The position numbers were made by a program, and so were the translations under genes. A DNA stretch of 10,898 bases from Bacillota bacterium (GTDB lineage Bacteria; Bacillota; Dehalobacteriia; UBA4068; UBA4997), in assembly GCA_017398165.1 (NCBI GenBank), contig JAFQHB010000079.1, positions 1 through 10,898 on the forward strand. The letters run 5' to 3'. The notes under the pieces are model-generated. The model saw only the letters and a program-made list of their open reading frames with translations. It searched no databases and was not told the origin of the DNA. Positions 1 through 5,396 of this stretch are shown here, piece by piece. Each line of letters begins with the position of its first letter. The stretch's first letter is position 1.

Positions 1-254
1 ATATCCATCCCACCATCGAGCGAGAACTCCTGCTGCATCAGCCGCCAGGCACGCAGTGCCAGATTGCTCTCATCACAGGCCAGCCCGGGCATATCACAGG
101 TCAGCATAGTCTCTGCTGCCGGGCGTGCCTCCACCACATCGCAAAGCGACAGGCTCTGCATCACGCTCTCCAGCAGATGATAGCCGTCCGGCCTTACCCC
201 CACGATATCCAGCGTCAAATTTACCTTGGCAAAAGCCAGCCCCTGATAAGCCAT
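1..254 (-). CDS. ispE: 4-diphosphocytidyl-2-C-methyl-D-erythritol kinase, N-terminal part (runs off the left edge)
   Basis: IspE is a GHMP-family kinase that phosphorylates the 2-hydroxyl of CDP-methylerythritol in the MEP route to isoprenoid precursors, in the cytoplasm. About 84 of the usual 280 to 300 residues are visible. The N-terminus reads MAYQGLAFAKVNLTLDIVG, followed by RPDGYHLLESVMQSLSL. This is the family's substrate-binding start, with the catalytic lysine of the AKxNL motif at residue 10 (the same number as in E. coli IspE), and the RxDGYH motif follows. The ATG at 254 is chosen because GGGGAGGGG lies 6 bases upstream and the family motif begins within ten residues. The ATP-binding glycine loop would be beyond the edge. 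The gene is separated from ilvB upstream by a terminator and about 200 bases, so it is probably transcribed from its own promoter, which I could not place with confidence. Confidence 0.93.
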   Translation of the reverse strand, partial: MAYQGLAFAKVNLTLDIVGVRPDGYHLLESVMQSLSLCDVVEARPAAETMLTCDMPGLACDESNLALRAWRLMQQEFSLDGGMD

Positions 255-419
255 ACACAGCCCCTCCCCGGCACAGCAAAATAATCCCCTACATCATCAC
301 TGCCACAGTCATTACACTATGACCATTTCATATGATAATGTACGGATACGCATTCTGTATCTTATTGTTTTTGTATTCTGTATGTTTTTTCTACACAATA
401 CGCCAAAACTCCTGCCTGT

Positions 420-441
420 AAATCCTGTTTGCAGAGGATTT
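420..441. other. Small inverted repeat in the ispE-ilvB gap
   Basis: AAATCCT at 420-426 pairs perfectly with AGGATTT at 435-441 across an 8-base loop. On the plus strand the right arm runs into five T residues, so it looks like a weak plus-strand terminator, but no plus-strand gene lies upstream of it. On the minus strand it would lie in the region leading to ispE. The rest of the 254-base gap (255-508) contains the ilvB terminator at 462-492 and an AT-rich stretch around 320-405 that could hold the ispE promoter. I see no clear -35/-10 pair and no RNA gene there. Confidence 0.35.
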
Positions 442-456
442 TTCTGCCATTACAGC

Positions 457-492
457 ACAAAACAGCGCCCTGCCATAGCTGCAGAGCGCCGT
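457..492 (-). terminator. Intrinsic terminator after ilvB
   Basis: On the minus strand, ACGGCGCTCTGC (492-481) pairs over its full 12 bases, allowing two G-U pairs, with GCAGGGCGCTGT (473-462) across a 7-base loop. It is followed by TTTGTG, a short and imperfect U tail. The hairpin starts 17 bases after the ilvB stop codon, the expected place for the end of the ilv operon and for separating it from ispE. The weak U tail suggests partial readthrough is possible. Confidence 0.75.
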
Positions 493-508
493 TTGTCAAA
501 AACAACAT

Positions 509-2185
509 CTATTGCTTGTCCGCCATGACCATCTCGTCCAGGCCACAGCCGTTCAATACCATCGGATATACCATTTCCTCACAATCGATCAGACATTCCA
601 CCAGAGTCAGGCGGCCGTTATCCAGCGCCTGCTGCAGCGCCGGCTCGATCTCCTCCGGTCTGGCCACACACAGATAGGCCATATCATAGGCCTCGGCGAT
701 CTTGCTGAAATCGGGATTGCCCTCCAGATCAATGCCGAAGTAATTACCGCCTTTATAGAATTTCTGCAGCTGACGCACCATACCGAGGTTACCGTTGTTG
801 GAGAGTATGATTTTGATCGGCAGCTTGTGCGCCTTGGCAGTTGCCAGCTCATTCATCGTCATCTGCAGGCTGCCGTCGCCGGTAATACATACGACGGTAT
901 CATCAGGAGCCGCCAACTGTGCGCCGACAGCGGCGGGCAAACCGTAGCCCATAGTCCCCAGACCACCGGAGGATACAAAACCACCCCGCCGCCCGGCATT
1001 AAAGAACTGTGCCGCCACCATCTGATGCTGGCCGACATCGGTAGTCATTATGGCCTTGCCTTTGGTCATACGGTTCAGCTTGCGGATCACATCTCGGAAA
1101 TGCAGCGGCGCCCCCGGCAGATCAGCATAGGCGTCACTGTGCATCGGGCGCAGGCTCTCTATCCTGGCGCGCCACGCCTGATGCTCGGCGGGCTCCAATA
1201 CTTCCAACATATCACGCAGGATAGCACCGGCATCGCCCACTATCGGCACATCGACCTCAACATTCTTGCCGATCTCGGCCGGGTCAACGTCAATATGAAT
1301 GATCTCGGCACCCTGAGCAAATTTCTCTACATTAGAGGTCACACGGTCATCAAAGCGCGCACCGACAGCCAGCAGCACGTCACACTCCGATACCGCCAGA
1401 TTGGCGGCAGGCGCGCCGTGCATACCCAGCATACCGACGAAATACCCATCACGGAAAGGATAAGCCGATTTGCCCATCAGAGTTACCGCTACAGGAGCAT
1501 CAATACGATGCGCCAGTTCCTGCAGCACTTCCTCGGCACCCGAGCTGACTACACCGCCACCGGCATAAATCAGCGGCTTTTTGGCATTCTGCAGCACTTT
1601 GGCGGCACGCTGTATCTTCAGCTTGTGCCCCTTGAATGTAGGCTTGTACCCCGGCAGGTCGATCTTACCGGGTATCTGGGCGCGGCATTCCGCATCCGCC
1701 ACGTTTTTGGGCAGGTCGATCAGCACCGGCCCGGGACGGCCGGTAGTCGCCAGATAAAATGCCTCCCGGATGACGCTCGGAATGGTTTTGACATCCGTCA
1801 CCAGATAGCTGTGCTTGACGATGGGGCGGGTGATACCGGTAATATCGATCTCCTGAAAGGCATCAGTACCGATCATCGAGGTAGATACCTGGCCGGTAAT
1901 GGCGATCAGCGGGATAGAATCCATATACGCCGTGGCCAGACCCGTCACCAGATTGGTCGCGCCGGGGCCGGATGTGGCGATACATACGCCCGCCGTACGG
2001 CGGACTCTGGCATAGCCGCTGGCAGCGTGTGTGGCGCCCTGCTCAGTCCGTGTCAGCACATTTTTGATCTGCGTGGAATTACTCAGCGCCTCAAAAAGCC
2101 CCAGCACTGCGCCGCCGGGATAGCTGAATACAGTTTCCACTCCCTCCAGCTCCAGACACGCGATAACTGCTTCTGCACCGTTCAT
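509..2185 (-). CDS. ilvB: Acetohydroxyacid (acetolactate) synthase, large catalytic subunit
   Basis: This TPP-dependent enzyme condenses two pyruvates to acetolactate, or pyruvate and 2-oxobutyrate to acetohydroxybutyrate, the first common step of valine, leucine and isoleucine synthesis. With the ATG at 2185 the protein has 558 residues, normal for the family. The N-terminal TPP domain has SYPGGA (21-26) and the catalytic glutamate E48 in RTEQGA. The central domain carries RFDDRV (277-282), a signature of the FAD-containing anabolic enzymes. The C-terminal TPP domain has GDG (436-438) and, about 25 residues on, NNGN (463-466), the metal/diphosphate motif. The C-terminus with VYPMV and LDEM is typical. 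The FAD motif and the adjacent ilvN argue against a catabolic AlsS. A TTG at 2203 overlapping the ilvN stop would extend the frame by six codons but would put the ribosome binding site inside the gene, so I reject it. It is last in the ilvD-ilvN-ilvB operon. Confidence 0.97.
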   Translation of the reverse strand: MNGAEAVIACLELEGVETVFSYPGGAVLGLFEALSNSTQIKNVLTRTEQGATHAASGYARVRRTAGVCIATSGPGATNLVTGLATAYMDSIPLIAITGQVSTSMIGTDAFQEIDITGITRPIVKHSYLVTDVKTIPSVIREAFYLATTGRPGPVLIDLPKNVADAECRAQIPGKIDLPGYKPTFKGHKLKIQRAAKVLQNAKKPLIYAGGGVVSSGAEEVLQELAHRIDAPVAVTLMGKSAYPFRDGYFVGMLGMHGAPAANLAVSECDVLLAVGARFDDRVTSNVEKFAQGAEIIHIDVDPAEIGKNVEVDVPIVGDAGAILRDMLEVLEPAEHQAWRARIESLRPMHSDAYADLPGAPLHFRDVIRKLNRMTKGKAIMTTDVGQHQMVAAQFFNAGRRGGFVSSGGLGTMGYGLPAAVGAQLAAPDDTVVCITGDGSLQMTMNELATAKAHKLPIKIILSNNGNLGMVRQLQKFYKGGNYFGIDLEGNPDFSKIAEAYDMAYLCVARPEEIEPALQQALDNGRLTLVECLIDCEEMVYPMVLNGCGLDEMVMADKQ

Positions 2186-2192
2186 ATCCTCG

Positions 2193-2198
2193 CCTCCT
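2193..2198 (-). promoter_or_regulatory. Ribosome binding site of ilvB that decides its start
   Basis: A perfect AGGAGG on the minus strand lies 7 bases upstream of the ATG at 2185 and starts just after the ilvN stop codon (2202-2200). This favours the ATG over the in-frame TTG at 2203 and places the two genes close enough for translational coupling of the two subunits. Confidence 0.85.
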
Positions 2199-2199
2199 C

Positions 2200-2697
2200 T
2201 CAATCCCGTCTGGCGGCTTTATTATCGCCGCGCACCATAGCGATGATGCCGGTACGACTCATCTCCTGGATGCCGTAGGGGCGGAAAGCCTCCTCGATGG
2301 CATTCAGCTTGCTGTGATTGCCGGTCGCTTCGATAATAAAGCTCTTGCGGTTAATATCTACTATCTTGATACGGAAGATCTCGCACATTTTCATAATCTC
2401 GACACGATCTTCCTTTTCGGCCAGCACGCGCAGCATCAACAGCTCACGGCCGACATATTCGTCATTGGTCACGTCCTTGATCTTCAGCACTTCCACGATC
2501 TTGTGCAGCTGCTTGGTGACCTGCTCGATGATCCTGTCATCACCCTCTACCACTATCGTCATACAGGAGATCTCAGGATTTTCGGTCACACCAACAGTCA
2601 GGCTGTTGATGTTGTAGCCACGTCGGCTGAACAAACCGGCCACCCGCACCAGTACACCGGCACGGTTTTGTACCAGCACATTCAATACATGTTTCAT
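2200..2697 (-). CDS. ilvN: Acetohydroxyacid synthase, small regulatory subunit
   Basis: This is the regulatory partner of IlvB (also called IlvH). It stimulates the catalytic subunit and gives valine feedback inhibition. At 165 residues it has the usual two-domain length. Residues 3-77 form an ACT domain with NRAGVLVRV and GLFSRRGYNINSLTVG. Residues 80-157 form the C-terminal domain ending in the typical SRTGIIAMVRGD. G14 and N29, which line the valine site and at which changes give valine resistance in E. coli IlvH, are both present, so valine sensitivity is probably kept (inference). The start at 2697 has GGAGGT about 5 bases upstream. It lies 42 bases after ilvD and 14 bases before the ilvB ATG, so the three genes form one transcription unit. 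Confidence 0.96.
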   Translation of the reverse strand: MKHVLNVLVQNRAGVLVRVAGLFSRRGYNINSLTVGVTENPEISCMTIVVEGDDRIIEQVTKQLHKIVEVLKIKDVTNDEYVGRELLMLRVLAEKEDRVEIMKMCEIFRIKIVDINRKSFIIEATGNHSKLNAIEEAFRPYGIQEMSRTGIIAMVRGDNKAARRD

Positions 2698-2739
2698 GGC
2701 AACCTCCGCTTACATACTGTAATAACCGTTAATGCGACC

Positions 2740-4410
2740 TTAGCCAATCGTTACCGCACCGGTGGATGCCGAAGTAACACGTTTGGCATATTTGGCCAGA
2801 TAGCCTGTCTTGATCTTGGGCTCGGGCTGTACCCATGCAGCCCTGCGCTCGGCCAGTACAGCCTCGTCCACTGCCAGCACCAAACTGCCGGCATTGATAT
2901 CGATCTCAATAATATCGCCATCCTGCACCAGGCCGATCAGGCCGCCCTCGGCAGCCTCGGGCGATACGTGACCGATAGCCGCGCCACGGGTCGCGCCGGA
3001 GAATCTGCCGTCGGTGATCAGAGCTACGCTCTCACCCAGCCCCATCCCCTGAATAGCCGAGGTAGGCGTCAGCATCTCACGCATACCGGGGCCGCCTTTG
3101 GGACCCTCATAGCGGATCACCACAACATCACCGGCCTTGATCTGCCCGCCGGTGATAGCCTCCACAGCTTCATCCTCGCTGTCAAAAACGCGCGCCGGGC
3201 CGCTGTGTACCATCATCTCGGGTGCTACTGCCGCCCGTTTCACCACCGCACCGTCTACCGCCAGATTGCCCTTCAGAATCTTCAGACCGCCCTTCTGGCT
3301 ATAGGCAGTCTCACGATTGCGGATAACGCTGCCGTCCAGCACCACCGAATTTTTGATATTCTCGGCCATAGTCTGGCCGGTTACCGTCATTACCGATGTA
3401 TCCAGCAGACCCATACCGGCCAGCTCGGCCAGCAGAGCGCTCATACCGCCGGCACTGTTCAGATCCTCAATGTGGTGCTCGCCTGCCGGGGCCAGCTTGC
3501 ACAGATGCGGGGTGATCTCGCTGATCTCATTGATCATATCCAGATCCAGCGCCACACCTGCCTCATGGGCGATAGCGGGCAAATGCAGTACGGTATTGGT
3601 AGAGCAGCCCATAGCCATATCGGCGATCAGGGCGTTTTTGAATGCAGCGGCGGTCATAATATCGTGCGGACGGATATCCTGCTCCAGCAGCTTCATAACC
3701 TGCATACCGGCGTGCTTGGCCAGACGCAGACGGCCGGATTCCACAGCGGCCACAGTGCCGTTGCCGGCCAGACCCATACCGAGGACTTCCGTCAGACAGT
3801 TCATAGAGTTGGCGGTGAACATACCCGAGCAGGAACCGCAGGTAGGGCAGGCATTCTGCTCGATAGCATCAAGCTCGGCACGGTCGATCTTGCCGGCAGC
3901 AAAAGCACCCGAAGCCTCAAAGTTGGAATTAAGATCCAGCACCTTGCAATTCAGCTTGCCGGCCAGCATCGGGCCGCCGCTGACGAAGATACAGGGCAGA
4001 TCCAGACGTGCCGCCGCCATCAACATACCCGGCACTACCTTATCACAGTTGGGGATGAAAACCAGCGCATCAAAAGCGTGCGCCAGAGCCATAGTCTCGG
4101 CAGAATCGGCGATCAGCTCACGGCTGGCCAGAGAATACTTCATACCGACGTGCCCCATCGCGATACCGTCGCACACAGCGATGGCGGGGAATTCCAGCGG
4201 TGTGCCGCCTGCCAGACGGATGCCGGATTTCACAGCCTCGGCGATCTGGCGCAGGTGCATATGCCCAGGTACTACCTCATTAAAAGAATTGACAACGCCG
4301 ATCAGCGGGCGGTCGATCTCCTCCGGCGTCAGACCCAGCGCATACAGCAGAGAACGCTGCGGCGAACGCATATATCCGTCTTTCATTACTTTACTTTTCA
4401 ATTCAGCCAT
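2740..4410 (-). CDS. ilvD: Dihydroxyacid dehydratase
   Basis: IlvD dehydrates 2,3-dihydroxy-isovalerate and 2,3-dihydroxy-3-methylvalerate to the 2-oxoacids that precede valine/leucine and isoleucine. The protein has 556 residues, the shorter form common in anaerobes and archaea (E. coli has 616). Visible motifs are: VCDGIAMGH with the Mg ligand D81; NCDK at 121-124 with cluster ligand C122 and the lysine expected to be carboxylated, K124; CPTCGSCSG at 188-196, whose C194 matches the second E. coli cluster ligand; E445 in REMLTPTS; and the catalytic serine S471 in DGRFSG. The position of the extra N-terminal cysteine used by 2Fe-2S plant-type enzymes reads NSFNEVVPGH without cysteine, so this is the E. 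coli-like, oxygen-sensitive 4Fe-4S type. AAGGAG lies 9 bases before the ATG. It is the first gene of the operon, and its leader shows possible regulatory structure. Confidence 0.96.
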   Translation of the reverse strand: MAELKSKVMKDGYMRSPQRSLLYALGLTPEEIDRPLIGVVNSFNEVVPGHMHLRQIAEAVKSGIRLAGGTPLEFPAIAVCDGIAMGHVGMKYSLASRELIADSAETMALAHAFDALVFIPNCDKVVPGMLMAAARLDLPCIFVSGGPMLAGKLNCKVLDLNSNFEASGAFAAGKIDRAELDAIEQNACPTCGSCSGMFTANSMNCLTEVLGMGLAGNGTVAAVESGRLRLAKHAGMQVMKLLEQDIRPHDIMTAAAFKNALIADMAMGCSTNTVLHLPAIAHEAGVALDLDMINEISEITPHLCKLAPAGEHHIEDLNSAGGMSALLAELAGMGLLDTSVMTVTGQTMAENIKNSVVLDGSVIRNRETAYSQKGGLKILKGNLAVDGAVVKRAAVAPEMMVHSGPARVFDSEDEAVEAITGGQIKAGDVVVIRYEGPKGGPGMREMLTPTSAIQGMGLGESVALITDGRFSGATRGAAIGHVSPEAAEGGLIGLVQDGDIIEIDINAGSLVLAVDEAVLAERRAAWVQPEPKIKTGYLAKYAKRVTSASTGAVTIG

Positions 4411-4439
4411 TATATATCACTCCTTAACAAAACTACCGA

Positions 4440-4458
4440 TACAGGCTGAGGGCCTGTA
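4440..4458 (-). other. Leader hairpin just upstream of the ilvD ribosome binding site
   Basis: On the minus strand TACAGGCCCTCAGCCTGTA forms a perfect 7-bp stem with a 5-base loop. It ends about 14 bases before AAGGAG (4420-4425). It is followed by TCGGTAGTTTTGTT rather than a clean U run, so it is at best a poor terminator. It may be an attenuator, or a simple hairpin in the leader that affects translation or message stability. Confidence 0.55.
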
Positions 4459-4468
4459 CTTATCAAAC

Positions 4469-4488
4469 TTACTGTAAATTTACTGTAA
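4469..4488. repeat. Tandem TTACTGTAA motif in the ilvD leader
   Basis: TTACTGTAA occurs at 4469-4477 and again at 4480-4488, an 11-base period or about one helical turn. Each copy is itself a palindrome around its central base. Two palindromic sites on the same face of the helix, between the candidate promoter and ilvD, are what a dimeric repressor would bind. The identity of the protein is unknown. Confidence 0.5.
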
Positions 4489-4543
4489 TAAATATCTTAA
4501 AAATAATCAGCAGCGCCAATATTGCCCCACCGTAAGATATTTA
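4489..4543 (-). other. 11-bp inverted repeat in the ilvD 5' leader
   Basis: TAAATATCTTA at 4489-4499 and TAAGATATTTA at 4533-4543 are perfect reverse complements separated by 33 bases. If the candidate ilvD promoter at 4550-4579 is used, transcription would start at about 4543, so the RNA would begin with this stem. The loop region includes the palindrome CAATATTG. No T-box consensus (the conserved GGTGGNACCGCG stretch) is present, so the usual BCAA leader of Gram-positive bacteria is not supported. Confidence 0.5.
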
Positions 4544-4549
4544 CCTTTA

Positions 4550-4579
4550 ATGATAGCATAAAAAAGCTGATAATGCCAT
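4550..4579 (-). promoter_or_regulatory. Candidate promoter of ilvD-ilvN-ilvB
   Basis: On the minus strand TGCTATCAT gives an extended -10 (TATCAT at 4555-4550), with ATGGCA (4579-4574, four of six matches to TTGACA) 18 bases upstream. The predicted start near 4543 gives a leader of about 130 bases. The -35 is weak. No better pair was found in the gap. Confidence 0.4.
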
Positions 4580-4657
4580 AGTTTTTCCACACTTTTTCGT
4601 CACGCTGCCGCTAAATCTCTGCCCGGACGGCAGTTTCATACTGTCCTGCTATACTTT

Positions 4658-4673
4658 TGACATAATTTTGTCA
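4658..4673. promoter_or_regulatory. Near-perfect 16-bp palindrome in the divergent control region
   Basis: TGACATAATTTTGTCA is a palindrome with one mismatched pair and is followed by another TGTCA half-site at 4679-4683, ten bases after the previous one. It lies between the two divergent promoters, upstream of both. The shape suggests a dimeric regulator's operator. Neither the XRE-cupin regulator nor any other protein can be assigned to it from sequence alone. Confidence 0.45.
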
Positions 4674-4702
4674 CATCCTGTCAATTTTATTATCCGGGGC
4701 TA

Positions 4703-4730
4703 TTGCATTATGCCGATATATGTGTATAAT
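4703..4730 (+). promoter_or_regulatory. Sigma-A type promoter of the regulator-potABCD operon
   Basis: TTGCAT at 4703-4708 and a perfect TATAAT at 4725-4730 are 16 bases apart. The predicted start near 4737 gives a leader of about 94 bases containing both copies of the 19-bp direct repeat. This is the best promoter match in the window. Confidence 0.7.
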
Positions 4731-4758
4731 AGATTCTGTTCGGTAATTTTGAATTAAA

Positions 4759-4817
4759 AGTATAGTATTAGCAAACGGCACAACAAACTGAAATTTTTAG
4801 TATAGTATTAGAAAACG
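4759..4817 (+). repeat. 19-bp direct repeat, two copies 40 bp apart, before the regulator gene
   Basis: AGTATAGTATTAGCAAACG at 4759-4777 and AGTATAGTATTAGAAAACG at 4799-4817 differ at one base. The 40-bp spacing is close to four helical turns. Both copies lie downstream of the predicted transcription start and the second ends just before the ribosome binding site (AGGTG, 4819-4823). The arrangement fits an autoregulatory operator for the XRE-cupin regulator (inference). Confidence 0.65.
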
Positions 4818-4830
4818 CAGGTGTTTATCA

Positions 4831-5364
4831 ATGGACATAGGCAAAAAGCTCAAAGAGCTGCGATTACAAAACGACCTGACGCTGGGCGACCTGGCCTCCC
4901 GCAGCGAGGTCACCAAGGGCTTTTTATCCCAGGTAGAGCGTAATCTGACTACCCCCAGCATCGCCACGCTGGAGGATATTCTGGAGGCTCTCGGCAGCAA
5001 TCTCTCCGATTTCTTCCGCGAAGAGCAGGAACGGCAGATCGTTTTCTCGCAGCAGGATTTCTTTGTGGACGAACAGGATGATTACAGCATCGAGTGGATC
5101 ATCCCCAATGCCCAGAAAAACGAGATGGAGCCGATACTGCTGACACTCCACCCCCACTGCCAAAGCCATCAGCTTTCGGCATATCAGGGCGAGGAATTCG
5201 GCTACGTATTAAAAGGCAGCGTCACACTGGTGCGCGGCAATAAAAAATTCCGGCTCAAAGCCAAAGAGACCTTTTATCTGGACGGCACCGAGAGCCATTA
5301 TCTGTATAATCACGGCAGCAGCGATGCCAAGATACTGTGGATCACCACACCACCGATGTTTTAA
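4831..5364 (+). CDS. XRE-family regulator with C-terminal cupin domain, PuuR-like, probable polyamine regulator
   Basis: The 177-residue protein has an N-terminal helix-turn-helix (about 5-60, core TLGDLASRSEVTKGFLSQVE with the recognition helix near 28-38) and a C-terminal cupin_2 barrel (about 100-172). The cupin shows H107, H109 and H113 followed by EEFGYVLKGSV, then DGTESHYLYN with H156 and N160, in the places of the two cupin motifs. This is the layout of E. coli PuuR, which is relieved by putrescine. Position is the main functional clue: it is the first gene of a polyamine transporter operon, 32 bases before potA with no terminator between, so it probably senses polyamines and controls its own operon (inference). 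Ribosome binding site AGGTG is 7 bases from the ATG. Regulators of other amine or amino acid pathways share this fold, so the ligand is not proven. Confidence 0.88.
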   Translation: MDIGKKLKELRLQNDLTLGDLASRSEVTKGFLSQVERNLTTPSIATLEDILEALGSNLSDFFREEQERQIVFSQQDFFVDEQDDYSIEWIIPNAQKNEMEPILLTLHPHCQSHQLSAYQGEEFGYVLKGSVTLVRGNKKFRLKAKETFYLDGTESHYLYNHGSSDAKILWITTPPMF

Positions 5365-5396
5365 GCAATCCCCGAATTTGAGAAAGGAGAAATGAG

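Noticed and set aside
2186..2203. TTG start for ilvB overlapping the ilvN stop
   Set aside because: The perfect AGGAGG would fall inside the gene; the ATG at 2185 has ideal spacing and suits the family N-terminus.
512..4449. Very long open frames on the plus strand across ilvB, ilvN and ilvD (588 and 711 codons)
   Set aside because: They lie opposite genes with full sets of family motifs, have His/Gln-rich composition with no recognisable domain, and arise from codon bias that leaves the antisense frame open.
4411..4550. T-box riboswitch for the ilv operon
   Set aside because: The conserved T-box antiterminator sequence and a terminator with a U run are not present in the leader.
4497..4559. 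Possible 20-residue leader peptide with Leu, Val and Ile (MLSLKVNILRWGNIGAADYF) upstream of ilvD
   Set aside because: It has no ribosome binding site, its ATG lies upstream of the predicted transcription start, and the branched-chain residues are scattered and not in a run as in known attenuator peptides.
4619..4633. Small hairpin CTGCC/GGCAG in the divergent control region
   Set aside because: Only a 5-bp stem with no U run or link to a gene; expected by chance.
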